A stretch of DNA of 64,000 bases from Marisa cornuarietis (GCA_004794655.1 SMMW01000003.1:15767501-15831500), one strand, 5' to 3'. Shown: positions 11,687 to 24,032, counted from the first letter of the stretch. A program made the numbers and translations. The notes: generated by a model not told the origin, from the letters alone.

Positions 11687-11900
11687 TCATCGCGCAGCTA
11701 AAACAGAAAAGAAGAAAAAAAAACCCAAAGCGACAGGAAAGTAAAAAATAATAATAATAAAGACAGAAGTGGTTGCTTGGTTGCAGGTCTGTCTAAAATA
11801 ATCAAATGAGTCTTCAATCTTTTCCGAAACGCGGTTGCTGAGGTGATGGTTGACAGTGACGATGGCGTCAGAAGTGAAAATACTGTGGCACCAGTCAACT
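11687..11900 (-). mobile_element. 3' fragment of non-LTR retrotransposon, inverted
   Basis: The minus strand reads TAFRKRLKTHLII followed by a T-rich segment encoding phenylalanine and leucine runs. This closely parallels the end of the relic at 8797-10113 (TTFRKRLKTHLF), so it is a second, opposite-orientation, 5'-truncated copy of the same family. Confidence 0.7.
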
Positions 11901-12550
11901 GTCAGAGACACTTTTTGCTGTGATTAGACGAATTTCAAAGAGGTAGTGTTGCACAAGCCTCTTGAAACTCTATCAAGCGATCTTTTTATTTGTACGATTT
12001 GTAACATGCTTTCATCTGTTTCCTCTGAGGTTTTCCCTTTTGTTGTCCCATCTCATCCCGATGAAATTATTTGATTAGAGCCCTCATAACAACTCGGAAT
12101 TAAAGGTGAAAGTTTGCGCGAAGCATAATTATACAAGATTCTTTATTATAATCTGTCACCCACAAAGGGAGTCTTGAGATAATATATACATATTCACACA
12201 CATTCCTATCTTTATATACAATATCTCTCATACGCACATCACTGGTCGGTTTATAACAGCTAATATATTAAAAACTAATTTTCTGCATCACTCATTCTTT
12301 CTTTTAGTCCCTAAATGTATTAATGCATATGTAATCAAATAAAGCATGTAAGCACATGTAAAACGAAGGATAAACTGTTGTCGTGATGTTTCTGCCCCTC
12401 TCATTTTTCTTCAGGATTTAGATCTTTATATTTCAAGATTCTTTATTAATCTGTCAAGTGTCATCCATTTTTATTTTAGTTTTACAGTTAAAATCATTTA
12501 TTCACAATAATCTGAAAGATTCAAATGCTTTTTGTAATAGTATGTTACAG
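11901..12550. other. Intergenic/5' flank of paralogue B
   Basis: No gene is seen. CAAGATTCTTTATTA occurs twice (about 12139 and 12434). A block near 12329 (ATATGTAATCAAATAAA) matches the first bases of the window, so window positions 1-35 may be a further fragment of the duplicated segment, separated by later insertions. Confidence 0.35.
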
Positions 12551-12557
12551 GAGAATC

Positions 12558-13785
12558 ATGGAAATGAGTGATCGGTTGATTTCCAGTGACATTCACAATG
12601 TTGAGCCAGGAATGAAACCTCCACCACACAAAGATGTTGTGGAACATCCTCCTTGTTATTCAAGCCCAGAACTGACAAGCCCCATTGCATCAAGTGAACC
12701 TGGTCAACCACAAGCTATTACAGTGAGGCAATGTTATACTTTACACAATTTTTAATATTGGCTGGTTGGTGGTTTATTTAGTAGGAAAGTGCTTCCACCT
12801 TGAGTTGATTTCACACTTTGGAGGGAGAGGATGGGGAAAACCGGAGTACCCAGAGAAACCCCCTGATGCCCAGCGGACAGGTGTCACATACAGATGTGTT
12901 GTCACCTTTATCGTTTATTGTTAATATCTAAATTATCTGGTCAACAACTGTCTGTTGTGCATCAGAAGAATGCAAAATGCAGGAAAGTTTTCTACAAGTG
13001 TAAGTTTTATCAGTACAGTAGTGGAAGCAAACCTTTTTTTTAAGTGCTTAAGACTAGCAAGGGTATTTGACACTGCCTGGATAAAATACCTTCACCTGAC
13101 GGGTTTTCAGCATGCTGTGCACTTGCAAACCAGGGCAGTAGAGTATAGGGTAGACATGGCAGTTTGTAGTGAAGGGGAGATAAAGATTGCAGTGGTGCCA
13201 GCTGCCACACAACTCTTAATGACTTGCTCCTTCCCTGCCAACTACCGACCATCTCCTTTACATGTGTGACTCACTCCTTCTCTCATACCAAATCTCTCTC
13301 TTTTACAGAGTACCATCTAAAATTATGTGGTCAAAATTGGCACTACATAATAGATTTTGTTAAATAATCGTTAGCACCTCACCTAATTGTTAAAATAAAC
13401 ATTAAAACAAAGAAGCTTTTGAGCAAAATACATGAGCTAAAATAATGTCCTGCAAAGTTTGGCTAAGATCAGAGTTCATCTTGGAGTTGCATAGCACTCA
13501 AACCCATAAGTAATGCCAGCCTCCTATCACTGAGATCTTTGAAGTGATTGATTAGTTGAATAGATTTATAGATTATTTTTATTAATAAAAAGCATGGTGA
13601 ATTATGATTTTATTGACATTGCCATAAAATTTATTTCTTTGTAGGTACTGCCTTCAAACAAGCAGCCTCAGAATAACCAGTCATCTTCATGCATGAGCAA
13701 TTTCTTTCAATGCTTTGAGATGACTTGTGAAATGATCAGTATATGTTACAGGTGTATATGTGAATGTCTGGGATGCTTCTCCTAA
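12558..13785 (+). CDS. Small proline-/cysteine-rich protein, paralogue B (2 exons, 101 aa)
   Basis: The coding exons are 12558-12722 and 13645-13785. They use the same ATG, the same donor (ACA|GTGAGG) and the same acceptor position (TTTGTAG|GTACTG) as paralogue A, and join in phase 0. The N-terminal exon is seven residues shorter. The PPPY of paralogue A has become PPPH, so the WW-domain ligand is lost, while PPCY remains. The cysteine-rich tail has 8 cysteines instead of 12, but the ending CFS and the ECL motif are kept. The reading frame is intact across both exons despite many substitutions, which argues that it was or is translated. A processed gene is excluded because the intron is present. 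AATAAA lies at 14797-14802. Function is unknown, and it could also be a gene in early decay. Confidence 0.66.
12758..12890 (+). repeat. Dispersed SINE-like repeat (copy in duplicated intron)
   Basis: This corresponds to the block at 3299-3450, with TGGCTGGTTGG, AAGTGCTTCCACCTT and TGATTTCACACTT. Confidence 0.5.
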
Positions 13786-15772
13786 AGACTTCTTGAACCA
13801 GTCTCTAGACTCTAGAGTCTAGATTAACCCTCATGACTGTGTATGGCTGGCTACTAGTTGGTGTTTTACACCAATTCAGCTGCAAGCTTTTCTGGACCTG
13901 TAAACAAATAATACATGCAGAAAATTTAGATCTGCTGGAGGTATGGAAACTCACGACTGATAATCACGAAAAGTCAGCAACAACTAGACAGCAACCATTT
14001 ATGAGTGGTTGCCAAACAAAATGAATGTTGCCAGATTAGGAGTTTTAGAAACGGTTATTTTGGGTATAGTAATGGTCATGACTAAATGAGTTGTTTTCCA
14101 AATGATGGTAAGACTTCATACCTGCAAGGCTACCTGACTCTTCAAAACCTTTGTTAGAAGACCTAGCAGTATGTGTCACCAGCGATAGGAAATCTTTCTA
14201 CCAAGATGAAGTTAATAAATAATAATAAATTTAATCTTCATTTATTATTATTATTAAGTGGAAGGAGATTTCTGCAGTGCTCGATCTTTTTGAAGCAATA
14301 ATACTTAAAAGAGAAAATTAAGATCTTTGGTCTTTGTTCTTCGTCTTTTATCAGCCTTTAAACAACCACACACTCTCTTTACAATCCTTTTTGATCAGAC
14401 ACCTCTTCATCCTGCTTCTTTCTCTCACCTGGCCACTTTCAACACAGTGTATTCCCGGTGATAATGAAATGCAAACACACATGTATAAAGACACAGCTAG
14501 TGTATCTCCGGTGATATTGAAACACACAAATATAGGTAGTGTATCCCCAGTGATATTGAAACATACATGTACATATGCACAACGAGAGAGAGAAGTTGAA
14601 AGGAAGGGAAGAGACTAATCAAATGACCGCCTAAGTCACCAAAGATATAGCTGGCAATTACAGTAATAATTAGTGTATTTGCTTATTAGTTTTTTTTGTG
14701 TCTTTTTTGTGGGCATTATTGTGGGTCAAAAAATCCAGTTCCTTTTCAGATAACTATTAGAATTTGATCACAGTACTTGTACTTCTTTAAAAGAGAAATA
14801 AAACATGCCCTAGTTTTTATACTGCAGTTATATATTAATAGTTTTCACGAGAAGAAAAGGCAGCATTCAAATGTCACGGATGCAGTTTGTTTGTATATAA
14901 TTTTACATTTCATTAGTCACAAAAAGAATTGTGTAAAAAGCAGCAAAATTCTTCTAAAAATGTTTTTACATTAAATGATTTAATGTTGTAAGCATCTCTA
15001 CTGAAAGATTATTTTCAAATATCTTTTAATATGTTACTATTTGTACATGTTTATTAACATTTTATTAATATTTTATTAATACAGTTCTAAATGTGCAATT
15101 TAATATTTTGATTTTACCACCAAAATGTCATTTATAGTTCATGACAGCAATCACTGATAAGCATTTATCACAGCAGTCACCGATAAGCAGTCATATTTTT
15201 ATCACTAGTTGCTTTAAATGCTGTCTTTATAATAAACAAAATGTTGCAGAACAATAACTCGTTTCATATGAAGATCTTTCATTTTATGCATTTGTGTAAA
15301 TTGTTAGAGTAGTTTTATTAAAATTCCATGATGGGTGTCTGCATGATATTCGCAAAACCATTCAATTTTTTCTGCACACTGCAGCTGCGTCCACTCGTAC
15401 AGAGGTTGGGTGGGGGCACAGCTCTTTGGCATAAACCCTACCCCACCCACTCAAAAATGGCCATGTTAGACAGCTGTATACAGACACTTCCCACTTATTT
15501 CCATGCTATTTGCATGTGTAAATCAGATGTATCCAGTGTTATCCTGATTTGAATAATAATGTAAAAAAGAAAAAATCGATTAGGTGTTACATTGACTGAG
15601 AAATAGAAATGGTCAAAGACAAATATGTGTGACATTAATGATAAGTTTATAAAGATAAATTCTTAGAATGTATAAATAATCAGAAATATAATATATGAAC
15701 CTAACACCACTGCACTCACTTTCACTATGGCCCCTTCCAAAGCAGGCCGCGTCACAAAAATAGTGCTGGAAC
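13786..15772. other. 3' flank of paralogue B, no further gene
   Basis: As far as about 15465 this is duplicated 3' flank with the copy-specific repeat block at 14450-14705. I see no coding exon. A TAATAATAAAT/ATTTATTATTATTA inverted pair lies near 14217-14257. Confidence 0.4.
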
Positions 15773-15776
15773 TTAA

Positions 15777-16016
15777 CCCTCTTGGTTCGACAAGCCAAGA
15801 TCGTGGCTTTGCCGGGTAGCACGGGCAAGGCGATTTTCATTACTTTGTATTGCAAAGTTCAAGTTTTCTCTTTTCCAAAAATGTATAGGTTTCTTGGTCA
15901 AATGTTTATCTCAGAGGAGCAATAATAAAAAACAAACTTCACCTACCGTCATCTTCGCAATCTTCACTTATAAGCCAGTCATTGTAATGTTATATTTTTA
16001 TCTTGAACCAAGAGGA
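15777..16016 (+). mobile_element. piggyBac-like MITE, copy 1
   Basis: The left end reads TTAA|CCCTCTTGGTTC and the right end GAACCAAGAGG followed by ATAAA (a mutated TTAA). The ends form an inverted repeat of about 11-12 bp. The interior aligns over its whole length with copy 2 at 16497-16723, sharing for example GCGATTTTCATTACTTT and TTATAAGCCAGTCATTGTAATG. The TTAA flank and CCC start suit a piggyBac-type non-autonomous element. There is no coding capacity. Confidence 0.75.
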
Positions 16017-16496
16017 TAAAATGTCCCGCAGAGTCTTTTTCAACGGTGATTTTAATGCCAACTTCATATTTTTTAAAAACACACAGCTGAAAAATTGACC
16101 TGGGGATGGCGACAATGCTGCGAACATAAATAAAGAGGCTCCAGAAAAAAATACACACACCATAGTTTTACAATTTTTTCATAAGGGAAATAGCTTCGGA
16201 TGCATAGGGGAAGCAGTATATCTGACATTGACTTTTACTTATAAAAAAAAATTGCACTCCACTGTTTAATAATTTTCTTTAGATTTTCCTGTTTAAGTGA
16301 TTCATTTTGTTGACTTGAACTACTGATGCGACAGTTTCTGCCGCTATCTTTATTTCTGTTCGAGGCCTTATTATTATTATAGATGTTCTTCCCTCCTCTC
16401 TATTCTTTTCTGCTTACCCTAGTTTTTTTTCTAGACTAGGTTTGACAGTGACAGTTATCTTGCAATATTTTGTCAAGGCATGATTTGTTTGCTTCA

Positions 16497-16723
16497 ACTC
16501 TCCTGGTTCAAAAGGCCACGATTGGGACTTTGCTGGGTAGCACAGGCAGGGCGATTTTCATTACTTTTTATTGCAGAGTTCAAGTTTTCTCTTTTCCAAA
16601 AATGTTTAGGTTTCTTGGTCTAATGTTTATCTCAGAGCAGCAATAATAAAAAACAAACCTCAGCCAGTCATCAGTTATAAGCCAGTCATTGTAATGTTAC
16701 ATTTTTATGTTGAACCAAGAGGG
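16497..16723 (+). mobile_element. piggyBac-like MITE, copy 2
   Basis: The right end GAACCAAGAGGG|TTAA is intact, while the left end is mutated (TTCAACTCTCCTGGTTC). The interior is collinear with copy 1 and has several small deletions. The two copies lie in the same orientation about 480 bp apart. Confidence 0.75.
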
Positions 16724-16727
16724 TTAA

Positions 16728-18421
16728 GACTGGTTTGTCCTAGTTCACGGGTGTCTTGCTAATTTTTTTTTTTTTAACCACACATATAAGTGCACATGCA
16801 CCTAAGTAAGCATTACTGATAGATAACTGGTAATCTTCCTGAACAGGTTTTTTTTTTTTAGCAAAATATGTTTGCAGAATCAAGTGCTTTACAATATTCC
16901 AAACAATTCTGTAGCGACTTTTAAAAAGTGAGATGCTAACAATGACACAATTTCTTGATACTACTCATGTTCTCTGCTAAGATCGACACATCTACAGCAT
17001 CATCAGTACTCAATACAGATCGGTACTTTCATGCATCTGTCTCTGCACGACCTGTTTTTAATTTATTTATTTTAGCACCGAGAAGACATGTCAGCAGAGG
17101 GACGCTTTTATTGCTTCAGTTTTTGTTATCTGTTTAGCTGTAGTAATTTTTGAAACACACACACACTGAGATTGAGAGAGAAACTAGCAACATGTGTGTG
17201 TGTGAGAGAGAGAGAGAGAGATGATATAAACAGGTTGTACAAGAGTGATCAGTAGATTTTTTTTAAAAATAAAAGTTGACAAAGCAAAGAAACAGACTGG
17301 ACTGTGGTCAATAGAATAAATTGTAAGGAGTCAAAAAGAAATAGTATACAAATGCTCGAATATATATAAAACATATTTAAAACTAGCAGTACACAAAAGT
17401 CTAGAATGCAGTAGCAACCCCCCGAAATAGATATAAAAGGTGACCTTGAAAGATGATGAAAGAAATGAGACAAATCGCTGATATTTCTTAATATTTTATT
17501 TCTTCTGTAATGCACGACACAAAACAATAAATACACATAAAATAGTACAATAATTATGCTTACACAAAAGACAATATATACACATAGGTAACAGTCATTT
17601 AACAGTACATCCATCAACAAAACAAACTATGACAATATATTTAAAAATCTGTTGTTAACCTCTAAGCACCACCTACCCTGCACAACAAAGCAGCAGCTGC
17701 CTACAGACACTAAGACAGATATTCCCCACCAACCTTTGTACATAAATGAAACTGTTTTAACACATGACTATTCTCCCTAAGTTGCTCTCAATGTTTTAAA
17801 AATCCACCTGCCTCTTGTTTTTACTTTTTAAACAAACGTTTGCTGCCTTGATCACAAAGTTGTTTGAAATATTTCATCTACACAGATTAAAACATACCTC
17901 ACTTCCACAAACTCCCCTCTTTCATCCCTGAAAAGTGACAAACCTCTAACATCAGATTTAAACAGTCAGATTTCAATGTACAGACCTTTAATATTCCATT
18001 ATAACAGTGTTACTTACACCTAAACAGACTGCATTCCAGACACTGAAAGCTTTGTTCGAAACCCATTCTACCTTGCAGCCCTACATCTCTATGAAAGTAA
18101 ATATATTCTGTCATACAAAAATACCATGAACATTACACACAAAATACCAAATTTAAGAACATTAAATTATTTGAAAATAAAGCAAAATATCATTTTCAAA
18201 GTTTGGATAAAGCCTGATGACCAGTTGTACAAAAAAAAATCAAACAAACTAGATCAGTCTGAATGAATAAAACATTTCCTTTAAAAACAAAAATTTAATC
18301 AAAAACATAACACACAAAAATTACTGCTGCATTTGAAAGTCTAAGAGCACAAATATTCTGTTTAAATGAAAACTTTACCAGAAGATCATAAATGGTGGAA
18401 TGCAGGTATCAACGATTCTGT
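16728..18421. other. Intergenic/3' flank of the minus-strand gene
   Basis: There is a (GT)n/(GA)n run at about 17192-17220 and several AT-rich stretches. TTTATT (minus-strand AATAAA) occurs near 17495 and may serve the minus-strand gene ending at 18422. The long minus ORF at 17249-17620 is hydrophobic, low in complexity and not convincing as a gene. Confidence 0.4.
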
Positions 18422-21400
18422 TCATGGAAAAAAAAAATACTGCAGGCATGAGAAATTCCTAAGATTGTAAGTTGCCCTAGAAAGGCAACAGTTTTGCCCA
18501 TGGAAAAAATAATACTGAAGGGCACGAGAAATTCCTGAGACTAGACACTGCCCAATAAAGGCATGACAGAAATTAAATTGTTTTGCCCACTTCATGCTTT
18601 GTTCCTTTGCAACAAAACAATGAGATACTGATCTTGCAGACACAACCAGAAATCTTCTCTTTGACCTTAATTTCACAACCACCACATTAGGGTCTTGTTC
18701 TCCAAGCTAGAAATCTTGGTATATCTGAGAAGTCCTCAGCCTAAGAATAAAAAGAAGCGTTCAGCCAAAAGCGTTCTTGAGGTATTTGTAACTACCGAAA
18801 ATGTTCAGCTTAATTGTAGAGATGTCAGTGTATTTTTAGAAACATACTTCACAGACTGCTTATACAGTGTTTACACTAAAATCAGAGAACAAAAGGCAAA
18901 AGATGGCTTTTGAATCTAAAGAAAAAGTTTACTTTGCCTAATGTAGTCCTGATAAAAACATGTATTATTTCAAAACTATATCCTCAAGCTCAAACACTCT
19001 TCTCCAGGATTCTAACGACTTTTAATTCCTTTCTTTCTAAATACTGATAATATTACAAGGACATTTTCCTTTTTTTCTGGATGACTATTTAAAAGGGAGT
19101 ATGCAAGACAGCAGAGCTGTATCTTTTGGATTATGTTTATTATACCTTAACTTAATGCTATTCTTTATAATGGAAATTGTTCTTCATCATAATTATGGTG
19201 CTTTTTAAAGCTCTCTGTTTCACAATATGATCTGCCTAAGTTAAGCCCACAGAAAAATTAGGATAAACAGCAGTCCCTAACAAGTCCATCTAAGTTTCTC
19301 TACAACTGAGAGAGAAGTTATTAAAAATATACCTCAGGTAAGCAGCATGATGGATGCTTTTCTGCTATCGTACTCCATCTGCGAGGCTTCTCCTTTGACA
19401 ATGGATGATTTGAAAGGGCAAGCAGCTTCTCCACTGAATACTGTCCCTTTGGTGGCAAAGCTTAAAACAGACGTTTTATAAAACATTAATAATTAATCTG
19501 CACATTAATCATTTAATCATGTTACAAATATGTAACATAATACAAGCCATTGCTCTCAATAGTTGATAATTAAACCCATGTTCAGTTGTAATTAAAGCAT
19601 GCTATAGCTGCAACAGTAAATTTCCATCACATCTACTTCAGAGAATACCCATTGTTAGAGTGTTAACATACCAATAGTAAACAAATTGAATATGGTTATA
19701 TGCTATGCATAAAAATGAAGTTCTACTTGGCTTATTTTAATGTTCTTAAGACCCAACAGCCCTAAAATATGCTCACCTCACCAACAACTATTTAATTACC
19801 TGCCAATTTTACACAAACAAGAGATTCTCCAACCAAGGCTTCAACTTCTCCAATCTGTAAATAAATTATTGCACAAAGGAAGCTCATGTTTAAAACTCAA
19901 TTTTTTTGGTATTACTGTGTGTACAGTGTTAACACTCTAAGCCTAGATTCACTACAAAGTAAGAATTGACCAAATGAAAAAGACAAACATTTTTTTTAAG
20001 AAAATTAATTTATTATAAAACTTTCCTTTTTATTTTACAAAAAAGCATTTTCCATTTTATAGAGGTTACCACAAAGTTTTCAGCATTAGTTCAAAAACCT
20101 TACCAACTGATCTTTCCCAGAGTCACATCGAATAAGACTGGCACATAAATTTCTCTGGAGTGCAGACAATGTTTCCTGCACACATATACCCCTGCATTAC
20201 TAGTCTGTATAGGTAGTAAATGCCAAGTTATCCTTTCAGTTTAAACCTGCGATTTTCAACCTGTGGGGCGCAAAATGCTGACAACGGGGTCATTTTCTCA
20301 TATCTCATACCGATATTAGCGGCTAAGGGGGGGCCTGCAGACGTACTTTTTGTCTGGTGGGGGAGGGGCATCACAAGTAAAAGGTTGAGAAATGCTGGTT
20401 TAAACAGAAAATTCATCATGCACAAATGTTACAAGCACATGCGTACACTCACATGTGCATGCACCCATAAATACACAAGGAAATTTACTAATGTTAGGAA
20501 GATTTAAAAAAGTATATTCCCACAGTTTAATTGAAAATATTTAGATGTTACAGAAGCTAAGACTGTGTGCAACTCTGGACTTTGATGATTAGGGTTCATT
20601 CATTATTTTCCGCTCACCTGTAATAACAATTAAAATCATCTGTGCCCAAGGATTTTAGTGTAATTTTTGTTTTTAAACAGAAAATGTCTTACTGTCAGTT
20701 TCTGAACATTTGTACCAATAATAGTGATGCTCTCATGTTGACCATCATCCATGGGCAACTCACACTTTAAGAATCTTATTTCTGGCTTCTGGCTCACACT
20801 GTTGCTGCTGGAGACAATCACAGCATATATGATGCAATCAATGCTGATTTACACTGCCAAATACTTCAAGTTGTTTCTGTGTCTACTAGCCTTAGCCCAT
20901 TTCAAGGATTTTAATATGTACACAGTTCTAGCATACCTGAATATTCTTTGCTTATTATATATTGCTTTGCTGTCTAGTCTGGTTTTTACTTTCATTAATT
21001 TGATTTTTATTTTAATACTTTTACGAATCAGTTGTTCTTTATCGTGCATTGTAAATGCATTCATATTAGTGCTATACAGTTTTCATTTTATCATCCTCAC
21101 TATCCAATAGCTTCTATATATAATTTTATAATTTGTCTAATGCATAATATCATAGCAATAAATCAGTAACATGAAAATACATAAAATCAGCTTGTTGAAT
21201 GTTATAACTGTAAAGCAGACTGTAAAGGCTTTGTAAGTCCAGCTGCCACAAAACAGAATGCATTGGAAGTCTAAACACAAGTAAGAAAATAATTCAGTGT
21301 TACTACTTCACAATGTTTACAAGCATGTCTAATGGTGTTTATTTGCTTAGCTAGAACACAAAGTAGAGCCAAGCAACAGCAACAATATTATTTAGCCACT

Positions 21401-23691
21401 TTTGCATTTCATCATTTTCCATGTGACATAAAGTCACCCAAAACCTTCTTCACATCAGTTTACACTCAGCTTCTACGTTTTTAAAAGCAACAATATGTTT
21501 GTGAAGCACAGAACTGACATATATGAGATTGTCCATTTTCAGAGAAGTTAAAATACAGATGCTGCTTTATCCATTACAAACAAAAGAACAGAACACTTCA
21601 CTTATATTCAGCCATGGCTTAAAAGTAACGTTCCAAGATAAACACAAACATCACTATGTCAGCTGCTGGAACAGAACATATAACATTTAAGATATATGGA
21701 ACTGATTTAGTGAAAAAGGCGATTGAAAAAGTGAGACATTAGGTTCGACTTACCATGGACCATTAGAATTTCCGGGACCTAATGATTTAATTTTAACATT
21801 AACATTTTGAAAATATGAAGCCTCTTTTCCACCTCTGTTGATATTACTTGACTGTGTCCTAGTGCCGCACGTAGCAAAGTAGCATCCTTGAGTGTTTTCT
21901 GCCCAAACACAACTCATATATTATTATTATGACGTGAAGAAAGCATATCCTTATTCCCTTATGCTAGCAGGATATTTAAAAACTGATTTGGAAATCAGTT
22001 ACATTTAAAGTGAGTTATATCAAAATACATTCTGCTAATGGAATAAATAAATGTTGAAAGTAGAATTTATTTAGTTAAGAAACTACACAACAGCAACAGT
22101 GGGCCATAACAATTGCAATATATTGTACTTTTACATATATTATTAGCATGACAGAACAAAATGATTGTCTTGCATGAGCCCCACACACACTATGAACAAA
22201 ATGCATACATGGTATATGATTATCCACCTGAAGAATTGTGTCCATGCTAAATCTGAAATGGAATTACCTGCAGTTTGTTGCACCATTCCTGGCCATTCAT
22301 CAACAAAATATGAATTTTCAATCTTGCTGTCTTCACTTTCAGAAACTTTATTATTTAATTTATCCTGACAAATTCTAGGTAAGCGATTAAATACAGCTCC
22401 TCTCACATCATTTTTGTTTACATCAAATTGTTTCTCTGCTTCTTCAGAACAAAATGTGTTCTGAAAAAAAATTAAAAGATAAAAAAGCATTATTTTAAAC
22501 AAACAGAAATCTTATGCGGTCTATCAAATTTTACATAATGTTACCATTAAATTTTTTTATTATTTTATGCACGTGAGCAGCTCCCCTTGGACATATTTAA
22601 CTAAGGCAGAAATTTATCACATTACCACAAGTAGTTTTACCTGTCAACATGATTTAGAAAATAATTTGCATGAGCACATGCTAGAAACTCCTCGTCCCAT
22701 ACAAGAGATGTCATGGTTACAGAGCTATTATCAATCACAAATATGTCTGATGCTTTTCCTAAAAGGTGAAAAGTTACACCAACATATTTAGAATAAAATT
22801 TTACTTATAATATTCCTATAATTCTAAACTTGATAGTGTATAACTTAAACAACTCTGAATACAATTCATGCATATTAGACTTTATGCAACATAGGTATCT
22901 ATGTGTCTATATCACACACACACACACACAAACATACCTCAGTGTTTATTCTGAAACTGTTTTCACTGGCATACTTTCCTTGTGATCTCAAATCTGGGAG
23001 AAAAAGTGTATGTTCAAATCAACTCTTGCAAAAGAGTATTTGAAAGTACTTCACAACTTTAATCACCCCTATCCCCCATCTGGAAAAAATATGTCTACAC
23101 AACTTTTAAATCAAAACAGTTCTTATGCCAGCTAGCAAAATATATCTGCAGCTCTACAAATTAATTTTGTTATATTAGTGTCATAAAATATTTTAAATAT
23201 CTACACTTACAGCCAATCACCTGTTGAAAATTATATTTAGTTTTCTTGTTCAGTTTTATGAATAATACAAACAAGTGATTTGATGTTTAAGAGAACATGG
23301 ATATGTTGCTATGTTTGGGACAAAATTTGCTTCATATTCACTAATTTAAGAGTTATTAATAACAGCATAAACCACAAAGACTATTAAGAAACTAAACATA
23401 GGCAGGAAAGTTCCCCTCACTAGAACTGTGCATGTTCAAAATATTGCTTAACATAAGCAACTGCAGTATCATACTTTTTTGTTCTCAATAATAGTTTTTT
23501 GTAACAGCTGATCAACGATAAAAACTTCCCAGTCATCTTTTACACTACTATATAGTCTTTGCATCTTTCATACCATCTTCGGATTCAATCCTATCCTTCA
23601 GACAATGCAATTTTCGAGGTTTTTTAAGGGTTCCCACAGGCACAGGTCGTCGAAGAGATTCCATTATATTTTTGTTCAATTGTTCCATCAT
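18422..23691 (-). CDS. Unrecognised protein with eIF4E-binding motif (9 coding exons, ~388 aa)
   Basis: The coding exons, in transcript order, are 23691-23574, 22993-22938, 22460-22268, 21898-21754, 20807-20693, 20175-20104, 19854-19800, 19460-19333 and 18706-18422. Every junction is GT-AG and the phases match throughout (1,0,1,2,0,0,1,0), which is strong evidence for the model. Residues 259-265 are YSVEKLL, a canonical YXXXXL-hydrophobic eIF4E-binding motif. It is followed by HPLSKEKPRRW, resembling the PxSKxRP segment after the motif in 4E-T (EIF4ENIF1). The N-terminal half is polar and acidic-basic mixed, with no membrane segment. Residues ~180-250 form the most ordered-looking part, but I cannot name the fold. 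The start is uncertain: exon 1 is open upstream of ATG 23691 to its acceptor at 23700, so an upstream coding exon is possible. The last 94 residues come from an exon with weak complexity and may be mis-modelled. A role in translational control is inference. Confidence 0.7.
19327..19467 (-). other. Exon encoding the eIF4E-binding motif
   Basis: The 128-nt exon at 19460-19333 has acceptor TTTTAAG and donor GAG|GTATAT. It encodes LPPKGQYSVEKLLALSNHPL and continues with SKEKPRRW. The Y, the L at +5 and the hydrophobic residue at +6 are all present. Confidence 0.7.
20247..20397. mobile_element. hAT MITE (short relative of the 225-1868 element)
   Basis: The left end CTGCGATTTTCAACCTGTGGGGCGC and the reverse complement of the right end, CAGCATTTCTCAACC, resemble the ends of the hAT element at 225-1868, including the adjacent GTGGGGCGC and GGGGCATCACA segments. 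A perfect 8-bp duplication GTTTAAAC lies at 20239-20246 and 20398-20405. It is 151 bp long, non-coding, and sits in an intron of the minus-strand gene. Confidence 0.9.
22641..22758 (-). other. Candidate poison exon in the minus-strand gene
   Basis: The acceptor ACCTTTTAG|GAAAAG and donor GACAG|GTAAAAC bound 118 nt between coding exons 2 and 3. Its length is not a multiple of three. If it is included in phase 0, the message reads seven codons and stops at TGA. Another frame is fully open, but its phases do not match either neighbour. It is either a non-productive alternative exon or a chance pair of splice sites. Confidence 0.35.
22914..22931 (+). repeat. (CA)n microsatellite beside an exon donor
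   Basis: A run of about nine CA dinucleotides lies directly downstream, on the minus strand, of the donor of coding exon 2 of the minus-strand gene. Confidence 0.8.
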
Positions 23692-24032
23692 ACTCAAGTT
23701 CTGTGTGCACATAAAGTAATGAATATAACAGGAGGTTGTGAAAGACATAAAAGGCAGCTTGATACAAAAGACACAAATAACATGTGTTTTAACTTCTTAC
23801 TAGCTGAACGTGGATAGTAAAAAAAAACAATTTGCTTGGCAGATGAGTAAGAATACAACTTAATTAATCCACAAGGGTAATTACATATAGTGCTTATATG
23901 TAAGCAATATCCAGGTAAGTATATATATATATGCTGAAATAATTTCTCTCTCATACACTATATATACATATACACACATAATCCCAGCAACAGTAAGATA
24001 CAGTTCTGTTGGTTACCTTAGGTTACCTCAAG

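Larger units (their letters stand above)
12470..15465 (+). repeat. Segmental duplication, copy B
   Basis: This is the counterpart of 2960-6205. It includes both exons of paralogue B, the intron with its SINE-like block and the 3' flank. A copy-specific stretch at about 14450-14705 contains three imperfect direct repeats of GTGTATCCCCAGTGATATTG type and replaces the unrelated 570-bp stretch in copy A. Confidence 0.85.

Noticed and set aside
17249..17620. Hydrophobic 123-codon minus-strand ORF
   Set aside because: Its composition is that of AT-rich DNA read as F/L/I/V/Y. There is no domain, splice context or conserved neighbour.
20751..21110. 119-codon hydrophobic plus-strand ORF
   Set aside because: It overlaps an exon and intron of the minus-strand gene and is explained by AT-rich intronic sequence.
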